Shown here one piece after another: positions 1 through 5,603 of a DNA stretch of 5,603 bases. The position numbers were made by a program, and so were the translations under genes. The DNA is taken from contig JAFGET010000137.1 in the NCBI GenBank assembly GCA_016931435.1, forward strand, positions 1 to 5,603. The letters are read 5' to 3'. Numbering within the stretch: position 1 is the first letter of the stretch; each line of letters opens with the position of its first letter. The notes beneath the pieces were generated by a model that ran no database searches, was not told where the DNA came from, and saw nothing but the letters and a program-made list of their open reading frames with translations. This DNA is from Candidatus Omnitrophota bacterium. GTDB taxonomy: Bacteria > Omnitrophota > Gorgyraeia > Gygaellales > Profunditerraquicolaceae.

Positions 1-576
1 CAAAAAGAAGGCAAAGATCTATTTTCCATATATGCCCGGGGAGAGCCGGAAATAAACGAAGTGCAGCAGGCGGCAATAGAATATGCCGAGGTCGGATCGT
101 TGAAGATAAAAAGATGGAGAAAGCAAGCAGCAAAGAGGGCGTTTTTACCGAAGGTCACCTTAGACGCGGATTGGGACCTAGACCGGACGACCTCTCACGC
201 TATCTGGGGGACTTATTACAGCAGCACCCTGCCCGATAGATTCTTCAGGGGCCCGGATGATGTCACTAAATATAATAATAAGAACTGGGGCATTTCACTG
301 AGTTGGGAATTAGGTGACTTGATCTACAGCGATGACCAGACCAACATTGACGTGCGCTCGCGCCTGATGGTAGAGCTGCGCGATGATATCCTGGATGAGG
401 TGACCAAGATATATTTTGAGCGTATCCGGATGAAGGCAGAACTGGACAGTTTTTCTATCGAAGACAGGAAAAAAATATTTTCCGCGGAACTGAAGATCCG
501 CGAGCTTACCGCTTCCCTGGATGCTTTGACCGGAGGGTATTTCTCGCGCAATATACAGAAAAATATTTTGGATTGA
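1..576 (+). CDS. TolC-like outer-membrane protein, C-terminal part (5' truncated by window)
   Basis: The frame is open from base 1, so the GTG at 61 is very unlikely to be the true start; 191 residues and a TGA stop are visible. The visible part reads as one outer-membrane-efflux-type repeat. A charged helix (about residues 16-46) leads into a strand with AFLPKVTLDADW (47-58), where an 'LP' just before a strand is typical of TolC relatives. A long polar, aromatic loop follows (59-95), then a second strand, WGISLSWELGDL (96-107), and a long helix containing EVTKIYFERIRMKAEL (133-148). The end has ELTASLDALTGGYFSR (168-183), a tail I associate with TolC-like hypothetical proteins of uncultured Gram-negatives. 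TolC proteins form outer-membrane export channels; whether this one does cannot be judged from a fragment. It lies upstream of a separate promoter, so it is probably not in the MoxR operon. Another outer-membrane beta protein is possible. Confidence 0.6.
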   Translation, partial: QKEGKDLFSIYARGEPEINEVQQAAIEYAEVGSLKIKRWRKQAAKRAFLPKVTLDADWDLDRTTSHAIWGTYYSSTLPDRFFRGPDDVTKYNNKNWGISLSWELGDLIYSDDQTNIDVRSRLMVELRDDILDEVTKIYFERIRMKAELDSFSIEDRKKIFSAELKIRELTASLDALTGGYFSRNIQKNILD

Positions 577-594
577 ATAAGCCGACCTTTTTAT

Positions 595-622
595 TTTTTA
601 TTTTCACATTTAGAGGTATAAT
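595..622 (+). promoter_or_regulatory. Probable sigma-70-type promoter for the MoxR operon
   Basis: A perfect -10 hexamer TATAAT lies at 617-622. With a 16-base spacer the best -35 candidate is TTTTTA at 595-600, which matches TTGACA at only three positions, so the -10 carries the call. The site is in the AT-rich gap between two genes and about 40 bases before the MoxR start codon. No hairpin terminator for the upstream gene was seen in this gap, so read-through from upstream is also possible. Confidence 0.5.
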
Positions 623-647
623 ATATCCACGATTTTATTTTTTTAAG

Positions 648-654
648 AAAGGAG
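648..654 (+). promoter_or_regulatory. Strong ribosome binding site for the MoxR gene
   Basis: AAAGGAG ends 7 bases before the ATG at 662, a near-ideal Shine-Dalgarno sequence and spacing. It fixes the MoxR start. It contrasts with the two following genes, which lack a comparable site. Confidence 0.85.
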
Positions 655-661
655 AAACAGA

Positions 662-1588
662 ATGCAGAATCAGGAACTGGAAAACTTGATCGCCAACATC
701 GAAAAGGTGATAGTGGGAAAAAACAAAGTGGTGAAGTTATTGGTGACCGGCCTTCTTACCAACGGCCATATTCTGATCGAGGACGTGCCGGGATTAGGCA
801 AGACCATGCTTGCGCTGGCTTTGGCAAAATCCATTGACGCGGAATTCAAAAGGATCCAGTTTACGCCTGACCTTTTACCCACGGATGTCACCGGAGGTTA
901 CGTGTATAATTCCAAGACCGGAGAGTTCGAGTTCAGGAAAGGCCCGGTTTTTACCCATATACTTTTAGCCGATGAGATCAACAGGACTACCCCGCGCACC
1001 CAATCCGCGCTTCTTGAGAGCATGCAGGAATATAAGGTTTCGGTTGAAGGCAGCACTTTCAGCCTTTCCCGCCCTTTTATGGTCATCGCTACCCAAAATC
1101 CCATAGAATATCAGGGGACTTATCCTTTGCCCGAAGCCCAGATAGACAGGTTCCTGATGAAGATAAATATGGGGTATTTGCAGCCCGAGGAAGAAATAAC
1201 GGTTATTTCCGGGCAAAAAGTTCAGCACCCCATCGAATCCCTTGATGCGGTACTAAAATTGGAGAAGGTCCTTAAGCTGCAGGAAAAAGTAAAAGAAGTA
1301 GAGGTGTCCTCTCATATCCTAAACTATATAGTGACCCTGGTCAATTCCGTAAGAAAAAGAGACGACATAAGGCTGGGGCCAAGCCCCAGGGCATCCATCG
1401 CGTTGATGAAGGCCTCGAGCGCCTGGGCTCTTTTAGAAGGCCGGGATTATGTCATCCCGGATGATGTCTCCGAACTCCTGCCGTGGATATTAAAACACAG
1501 GATCGTCTTAAGTTCCAAGGCGCAGGTATCGGATAAGACTCCGGAATCGATAATCTCTGAGTTGATCCAGTCTACCCCTATCCCCTGA
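662..1588 (+). CDS. MoxR-family AAA+ ATPase
   Basis: The 308-residue protein is of normal length for a MoxR ATPase and all core motifs are intact. The P-loop is DVPGLGKT (41-48), with Asp at the first Walker A position as in many MoxR proteins. Walker B is ILLADEIN (100-107), followed by the family signature with RTTPRTQSALLESMQE (108-123). Sensor 1 is ATQNP (143-147, N146). The arginine-finger region is EAQIDRF (158-164, R163), and sensor 2 lies in GPSPRAS (239-245, R243). The C-terminal lid helices follow, with DYVIPDDV (262-269). There is no signal peptide or membrane segment, so it is cytoplasmic. MoxR ATPases are thought to act as chaperone-like remodelling factors on partner proteins, often through von Willebrand A-type domains. 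The partner is presumably the DUF58 protein encoded 8 bases downstream. The start is set by the AAAGGAG site. The gene is first in a MoxR-DUF58-TgpA-type cluster. The specific substrate is unknown. Confidence 0.97.
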   Translation: MQNQELENLIANIEKVIVGKNKVVKLLVTGLLTNGHILIEDVPGLGKTMLALALAKSIDAEFKRIQFTPDLLPTDVTGGYVYNSKTGEFEFRKGPVFTHILLADEINRTTPRTQSALLESMQEYKVSVEGSTFSLSRPFMVIATQNPIEYQGTYPLPEAQIDRFLMKINMGYLQPEEEITVISGQKVQHPIESLDAVLKLEKVLKLQEKVKEVEVSSHILNYIVTLVNSVRKRDDIRLGPSPRASIALMKASSAWALLEGRDYVIPDDVSELLPWILKHRIVLSSKAQVSDKTPESIISELIQSTPIP

Positions 1589-1596
1589 TATCCAAA

Positions 1597-2826
1597 ATGT
1601 TTAAACAATTCCTGAAGAAGTGGAGTTTCCTTTTTATTATAATCGCCCTCGACTACATCATTGCTTTACGTACCTCGATAGAATTCTATAATTTCTTTTT
1701 TCTGGTCTTGTTGTCTTTATCGGGAGTAAGCGTTATCTGGATATTGCTCGGGTATTTATTTGTGGAAGTGGACTTAGAGCGGAATTTTTCGTATAAGATA
1801 GAAGAGGATGATTATTTAGATATAGAAGTCAAAATAAAGAACAGGAGTTTTTTACCGCTTTTTAATTTTGTCCTGGAAGACCACCTTGCTTGCGCCCAGG
1901 AAGGGGATAGGGGCAGGAAGGCCTTTTTAGAATATATCAGACCCCGTTCTTCTATCAGCGTAAAATACGGTTGTTTTTGCCCGCTCAGGGGCAGGTATTT
2001 AATAGGCCCGTTTAAGGTCTATATTTTTGACCCCCTGGGGATCTTCTTTTTAAAAAAAACCCGCAGGGCATATTCCGAGATCTTCGTATACCCGCAGACA
2101 TTCAATATCCGGCAGTTCCCTGCTTTAAAGAAAGGGGCCGCTCCCTGGTTTGGCATAGAGGCAAGCCGGGCCAGCGGCGATGAGCATGAATTCTACGGGG
2201 TGCGGGAATACAGGCCGAAGGACCCGGTCAAAAAGATCCATTGGCTTTCTACCGCCAGGAAAAATAGATTGATCGTAAAACAATACCAGCGCCATGTCTT
2301 CTGCAGGGCGACGCTGATTTTCAATCTGAACCAGGAGTCAAATTACGGAGCGGGCAGGCATAGCTTAGCCGAATATACGGTGAAAATCGCCGCATCCGTG
2401 GCAAAATATCTTATCGAACAGGGGGTATCCCTGGAAATAATCGCTCATGCCCAGGAAATGCTCCACCTGCCTTTTAATAAAGGGCCGGAGCACCTGCAGA
2501 ATATTTTAAGGGCCCTTACCGTAGCCAAGGCTGAGAGCGGGGTAAGCACGCTGAAGATATTCCAGGAATTTTACCGCTATATACCTCCTGATTCCAGCTT
2601 GATAGTGATAATGCCGGATACGGACCAGAAGTATTTGTTTTCCATGCTGGCTTTAAAAGAAAGGAATGTTTCTTTTATCCCCCTTATTTTGCTTTCTTCC
2701 ACTTTTTTGTATTCGGCTTCGCAGAAAGCGATTGCGCAAGAAGCGAAATTCAAGTTTACGGGCATACCCGGTTTGCACCCCTTATTTTTCTCTTGCAGGA
2801 CGGATCTTGCGCAAGCGTTTCTCTAG
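1597..2826 (+). CDS. DUF58 domain membrane protein (MoxR partner)
   Basis: The 409-residue protein begins with two closely spaced hydrophobic helices (about 11-26 and 32-56), which should anchor it in the inner membrane with the rest in the cytoplasm. A beta-rich segment (about 60-170) follows, then the DUF58 signature: GVREYRPKDPVKKIHW (201-216), STARKNRLIVKQY (218-230). This matches the family pattern R-x-Y-x-P-x-D-x2-x-x-I-x-W-x-x-(S/T)-A-R. The remainder (about 237-405) is expected to fold like a von Willebrand A domain. Its first strand reads ATLIFNLNQES (238-248), where the usual D-x-S-x-S metal site has Asn at the first and third positions, so ion binding may be lost. The ATG lies 8 bases after the MoxR stop with no Shine-Dalgarno site, so translation is probably coupled to MoxR. 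DUF58 proteins regularly accompany MoxR ATPases; the biochemical role is not established. Confidence 0.95.
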   Translation: MFKQFLKKWSFLFIIIALDYIIALRTSIEFYNFFFLVLLSLSGVSVIWILLGYLFVEVDLERNFSYKIEEDDYLDIEVKIKNRSFLPLFNFVLEDHLACAQEGDRGRKAFLEYIRPRSSISVKYGCFCPLRGRYLIGPFKVYIFDPLGIFFLKKTRRAYSEIFVYPQTFNIRQFPALKKGAAPWFGIEASRASGDEHEFYGVREYRPKDPVKKIHWLSTARKNRLIVKQYQRHVFCRATLIFNLNQESNYGAGRHSLAEYTVKIAASVAKYLIEQGVSLEIIAHAQEMLHLPFNKGPEHLQNILRALTVAKAESGVSTLKIFQEFYRYIPPDSSLIVIMPDTDQKYLFSMLALKERNVSFIPLILLSSTFLYSASQKAIAQEAKFKFTGIPGLHPLFFSCRTDLAQAFL

Positions 2827-2832
2827 TACCAC

Positions 2833-2860
2833 GGAGCTTTCTTATAAGAGCTCTTTTTTT
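2833..2860 (+). terminator. Possible weak intrinsic terminator or attenuator
   Basis: Seven bases after the DUF58 stop, GAGCT (2834-2838) can pair with AGCTC (2849-2853), extended by an inner T-G and T-A pair and an outer G-T wobble, with a loop of about 6 bases. A run of seven T's (2854-2860) follows at once. The stem is short, so it may terminate only partly. It would lower expression of the large membrane protein downstream relative to MoxR and DUF58. No folding energy was calculated. Confidence 0.4.
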
Positions 2861-2881
2861 CTTTAGGGCCGATTTTTTAAT

Positions 2882-5449
2882 ATGAACGATAAGGACAGGT
2901 ATATTTTTCTTGAGCTTCTTTCCAGTTTTATTTTACTTGAGGCAGTAGTCTTTCTTTTTGGGGGGATCCTCGAAAATCTCGGGCCGTATCTTAGCTTCGG
3001 GCTTATCTTTGGTTTTTATTTTAGCTGGCTCGTCCGCAACAAAAAGCTTACTTTTTTAAAACCCGTCATTAACGCAGGTATTTTATTAACATTCGGCTGG
3101 ATGGTTTATTCGTTAGTCGCTTCTTCGGCTATTTATACCCGGATGATAATCATACTTGTAAAAAGCCTGTTTTTGCTTGAAATAATCCTGAGCTTCAGCG
3201 GGGGAAACCAGGATTTTATGACCTATTTAGAGATATTGAGCCTGCCTTTATTTTTAAGTTCATTTTTATTCATCGAGAGTTATAATTTCGTTCACGGGCT
3301 GTTGATATTGGCTTATATTACTTCCTGGGCCTTGATCTTAAGGGCTAAATTCCTTGCTTCTCAACCGGAAAAAAGGTTTAAAGGACGGCAGTCGAATCTT
3401 ATTTTCCTGTCGTTTTTCCTCGTGATCATCATCGTCTCCCACACCTTGTTTACTTTCCGTTTATCGGGGAAGAAGCAATACGAAGGTATTTTCTTCAGCC
3501 GGGAAGCTAAAGGCCTGCTTGAAGAAAAATCCCTGGAAAGATCATACTACGGCTTTCAGGAGGAGTTGCAAAAAAGGGTGGCACTTTTGGTCGATGAAGC
3601 CGCGCCGGAAGAGGACAGGGACGGCATCATCGAGGCGCAGAGCAGCCTGATATCGGCGCAGGATATCGCGGATATAAATAAGTCAGAGGTAATCCTGGCC
3701 GGTTATTTTGAGCGGCTTGGCGCAGGCATGGGGGAAGTCTTGCCGCAGGAGTCAGCCGATCTTGTCAAACAATACGTATCAAAGATGATACAGTTCAAGT
3801 TAAAAAAGACCAGGGATGAAATAAACAGGAATTTATTAAAAAGTCCTTTCAGGGTGATGCAGCGTATTTTGATCCTTGCGCGCGCGATCAAAATACAATA
3901 TACGCAGAGTTATCCGAAGGCGCTCCAATACGAAAAAGAAACACAGCGTATAATAGAAAAATCCCCGGTAGATGAGCCTGCCAAGAATGAGCTTAACGGC
4001 CTTTTTGATTCCTTGATAGACTGGAAGGTTTTTGAAATATACCGTAACAAGATGGAGGGGCTTAAGGAAAAAATAGAGGCTATGCAGCCGGCGGCAAAAA
4101 AAGAATTCCGGGGTCTATTTTTAAGGATCGAAAAGATCCAAAGTATCGCGGACTTCAGGTCCGCCGAGAATCATTTGAAAGCGGCAAAAGAGAGGTTTTC
4201 AAAAGATGCCGGAGGAGTTGTAAAGGAGATGGAAGAGGCCCTGGCTATCGCCTCCGATTACCTTATCTTAGGGATGAAGAAGGACTTAAAAAAAAGAATA
4301 GAGGATTCCCGGCTGCCTCCCGATGATTTAAAAAAATTAAGTAAAGAATTAGCCGATATTACAGAAGCGCAAGCGCTGAAAGAGTTTTTTAGTAAGGTCC
4401 TGGAAATTCAGAAGAAAACAGGCGTGGAGATCATGGAGCTGGGAAAGCAAGTCTTACAAAAAAAAGAAAGCGCCCTGGATCGTATCCGGTTGTCTCCGGA
4501 TCATTTAAAGATCCCTATGGGGCAAACAGGGCAGCTAGCGGCGATCGGAACTTACGCTGACGGTTCAACGGAGGACCTGACTTTTCTTGCGGATTGGGAA
4601 ATCATAGATAATGGCGTCGCTTCCATGATCAGCGGCAGGGTATTGCCGCATTCTATCGGCACGACGGGAGTATACGCATCATTCAAGGAAAAAAGGAGCC
4701 TGCCGGCGACCGTATCCGTAGAAGAGGCCAGGTTAGTATCGATAATCCTTACGCCCCGATCCTTTAGTTTATTTCCGGAGCAGGGATTAAAGCTAAAAGC
4801 TGAAGGGTATTTTACGGATAAGACCGAGCAAGATATTACTTCTTTGGCGCAATGGAAAGCCGATAAGCCCGGTATTATCGCAATAGAAAAAGGGGTAGTA
4901 AAGCCGCTTGGTGTCGGCAGGATCAAAGCCTACGCTTTATATCAAGGTATAGAGAGCAACCCTGCGGATATCAAAGTAGCGGTCAGCCTGGCATGGTTGC
5001 TGAGGATAATTACCAAGATCATTATTTTATGCCTGTCATGCATAAGCGCTCTTCTTTTGCTCTTTTATTTTTTGACGGAAATAGAAAAAAAGAAAATAAA
5101 AGTACTGCTCAGGGACCCTAACGCGTTTGTGGTCCGCTTATATGAGAATACAAAGAAGATATTATCACTGTTCGGTTTAAAGCTTGGCGGCTCGCTTGCC
5201 CCGCTGGCTTACGGCAGGCTTATCGAAGACAAGTATTCAGTAAAAGATGACCTGTTTATGAGGCTTACTATAAAATTTACAGAAGCAAAATACAGCCGCC
5301 ATGTCTTGGAAGCTAAAGATGTCCGGTCGGCCTTAGAGGGCTATAATGGTTTTCTAAAAATATTATTCAGCCGTTTTCCCAAGAGGCTCATTTTATTAAA
5401 ATTTTGCCTGGCTTTATTCTTTAGAATACCGTTATTCATAAAAGCATAA
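2882..5449 (+). CDS. TgpA-like membrane protein with the transglutaminase domain replaced by a helical region and two Big domains
   Basis: The 855-residue protein has four zones. (1) Seven predicted membrane helices at about 9-29, 33-51, 60-80, 87-106, 114-132, 136-154 and 171-191, with basic loops (52-60, 154-169) on the cytoplasmic side; this resembles DUF3488, the N-terminal part of TgpA. (2) A highly charged, mostly helical extracytoplasmic region, about 200-530. (3) Two tandem Ig-like Big_2-type domains, about 532-618 and 617-702. (4) A membrane helix (703-731) and a cytoplasmic tail; residues 750-825 match the DUF4129 pattern, including VRLYENTKKIL, the AP-x-AYGRL segment and LTIKFTEAKYS. 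TgpA has a Cys-His-Asp transglutaminase core between its membrane parts. Here the only cysteines are C717, C720 and C842, in or near hydrophobic segments, so that activity is absent. An in-frame TAG at 2864 forces the ATG at 2882. The only upstream Shine-Dalgarno hint is AGGG, 13 bases away, so translation may be weak. An envelope stalk or adhesion role is inference. Confidence 0.8.
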   Translation: MNDKDRYIFLELLSSFILLEAVVFLFGGILENLGPYLSFGLIFGFYFSWLVRNKKLTFLKPVINAGILLTFGWMVYSLVASSAIYTRMIIILVKSLFLLEIILSFSGGNQDFMTYLEILSLPLFLSSFLFIESYNFVHGLLILAYITSWALILRAKFLASQPEKRFKGRQSNLIFLSFFLVIIIVSHTLFTFRLSGKKQYEGIFFSREAKGLLEEKSLERSYYGFQEELQKRVALLVDEAAPEEDRDGIIEAQSSLISAQDIADINKSEVILAGYFERLGAGMGEVLPQESADLVKQYVSKMIQFKLKKTRDEINRNLLKSPFRVMQRILILARAIKIQYTQSYPKALQYEKETQRIIEKSPVDEPAKNELNGLFDSLIDWKVFEIYRNKMEGLKEKIEAMQPAAKKEFRGLFLRIEKIQSIADFRSAENHLKAAKERFSKDAGGVVKEMEEALAIASDYLILGMKKDLKKRIEDSRLPPDDLKKLSKELADITEAQALKEFFSKVLEIQKKTGVEIMELGKQVLQKKESALDRIRLSPDHLKIPMGQTGQLAAIGTYADGSTEDLTFLADWEIIDNGVASMISGRVLPHSIGTTGVYASFKEKRSLPATVSVEEARLVSIILTPRSFSLFPEQGLKLKAEGYFTDKTEQDITSLAQWKADKPGIIAIEKGVVKPLGVGRIKAYALYQGIESNPADIKVAVSLAWLLRIITKIIILCLSCISALLLLFYFLTEIEKKKIKVLLRDPNAFVVRLYENTKKILSLFGLKLGGSLAPLAYGRLIEDKYSVKDDLFMRLTIKFTEAKYSRHVLEAKDVRSALEGYNGFLKILFSRFPKRLILLKFCLALFFRIPLFIKA
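4475..4987 (+). repeat. Two tandem Big_2-like Ig domains encoded within the TgpA-like gene
   Basis: Residues about 532-618 and 617-702 of the 855-residue protein align with each other. Shared elements in order: L-x-x-I-x-L-x-P / V-S-I-I-L-T-P; a G followed by L-x-A-x-G-x-Y/F and a D-x(3-4)-D-L/I-T motif (DGSTEDLT; DKTEQDIT); then L-A-x-W, an I/V-A segment, G-R-V-L-P / G-V-V-K-P, I/V-G, YA and a final V-x-V-x strand. This is the standard pattern of bacterial Ig-like group 2 domains, common in surface proteins. They lie immediately before the late membrane helix, so they sit close to the outer face of the inner membrane. Confidence 0.85.
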
Positions 5450-5460
5450 CTTAAAAAAGA

Positions 5461-5489
5461 TTGACTTAATTTTTCTTTTTTAGTAGTAT
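5461..5489 (+). promoter_or_regulatory. Probable sigma-70-type promoter for the next gene
   Basis: TTGACT (5461-5466, five of six matches to TTGACA) is followed after 17 bases by TAGTAT (5484-5489, four of six matches to TATAAT). A TATAAA overlaps at 5487-5492 but would need a 20-base spacer. The site is 12 bases after the stop of the TgpA-like gene, so the next gene probably has its own transcript. Confidence 0.5.
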
Positions 5490-5512
5490 AAATAAAGAAA
5501 ATAACGATGTTT

Positions 5513-5538
5513 TAAGCGCGCCTAACCCTAAGCGCGCC
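5513..5538 (+). repeat. 10-base direct repeat TAAGCGCGCC in the leader of the next gene
   Basis: TAAGCGCGCC occurs at 5513-5522 and again at 5529-5538, a perfect repeat with a 16-base period. The core GCGCGC is its own reverse complement, so the two copies can also pair as a 6-base GC stem around a 10-base loop (5522-5531). No T-run follows, so it is not an intrinsic terminator. The position, about 25 bases after the -10 and 14 before the ATG, fits an operator or a leader hairpin. Confidence 0.6.
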
Positions 5539-5552
5539 AAAGAATAGGAAAA

Positions 5553-5603
5553 ATGCGCCATCCTGACCTGCGGAAAGAAAATTTTACCGAAGAAGAAAAA
5601 CGC
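5553..5603 (+). CDS. Start of a downstream gene, unidentified (3' truncated by window)
   Basis: An ATG at 5553 opens a frame that runs to the window edge, giving MRHPDLRKENFTEEEKR. An AGGA at 5546-5549 is a plausible but close Shine-Dalgarno site. A promoter-like sequence lies about 65-90 bases upstream, which supports a real start. Seventeen residues are too few to name a family. From memory, the ENFTEEEK stretch is reminiscent of the N-termini of some FAD-dependent thymidylate synthase (ThyX)-like proteins, but this is only a guess. Confidence 0.55.
   Translation, partial: MRHPDLRKENFTEEEKR

Noticed and set aside
61..63. GTG as the start of the first gene
   Set aside because: The same frame is open back to base 1 with protein-like sequence, and there is no convincing Shine-Dalgarno site before it; the gene simply begins outside the window.
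577..600. T-rich stretch after the first gene as an intrinsic terminator
   Set aside because: There are T-runs but no convincing GC stem before them.
2732..2815. TTGCGCAAG at 2732-2740 and again at 2807-2815, 75 bases apart
   Set aside because: Both copies are inside the DUF58 gene in the same codon phase and encode Ala-Gln; this fits coding coincidence better than a binding site.
2666..2866. 66-codon plus-strand frame overlapping the end of the DUF58 gene
   Set aside because: It lies in another frame of a well-supported gene, is rich in Arg/Leu/Phe/Ser with no recognisable motif, and has no separate ribosome site.
4552..4926. 124-codon minus-strand open frame
   Set aside because: It is antisense to the two Ig-like domains, which are clearly coding; no ribosome site or family signal was seen. 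The other minus-strand frames were rejected for the same reason.
3458..4987. Hidden or diverged transglutaminase core
   Set aside because: No cysteine is encoded in the extracytoplasmic region and no Gly-x-Cys-x-x-(F/Y) context was found, so the expected domain is absent rather than diverged.

Overview
This 5.6 kb window is bacterial and entirely plus-strand: one truncated gene, three complete genes and the first codons of another. GC is moderate, and the genes use AGG/AGA arginine and ATA isoleucine codons freely. Together with the protein style (a TolC-like envelope protein, then a MoxR locus with large helical inserts), this suggests an uncultured Gram-negative lineage such as Omnitrophota (OP3) or a relative. 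That placement is an impression from memory, not something the sequence proves.

Layout. Bases 1-576 are the 3' end of a gene for a TolC-like outer-membrane protein. An 85-base AT-rich gap then holds a likely promoter (-10 TATAAT) and a strong Shine-Dalgarno site. The next three genes form the well-known cluster MoxR ATPase (662-1588), DUF58 protein (1597-2826), TgpA-type membrane protein (2882-5449). MoxR and DUF58 are 8 bases apart and probably translationally coupled. Between DUF58 and the third gene there is a 55-base gap with a short hairpin followed by seven T's, which looks like a weak terminator or attenuator. After 5449 a further promoter and a GC-rich repeated/hairpin leader precede a new reading frame that starts at 5553 and leaves the window after 17 codons.

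The main point of interest is the third gene. In this kind of cluster the third product is usually a TgpA-like protein: N-terminal membrane helices (DUF3488), an extracytoplasmic transglutaminase domain, one more membrane helix and a cytoplasmic DUF4129 tail. Here the N-terminal helices, the late helix and the DUF4129-like tail are recognisable, but the ~510-residue extracytoplasmic part has no cysteine at all, so it cannot be a cysteine-dependent transglutaminase. It is instead a long charged helical region followed by two tandem bacterial Ig-like (Big_2-type) domains. The inferred picture is that the MoxR ATPase acts with the membrane-anchored DUF58 protein on a non-catalytic envelope stalk or adhesion protein built on a TgpA chassis. 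The DUF58 protein also has a degraded metal-binding (MIDAS) motif.
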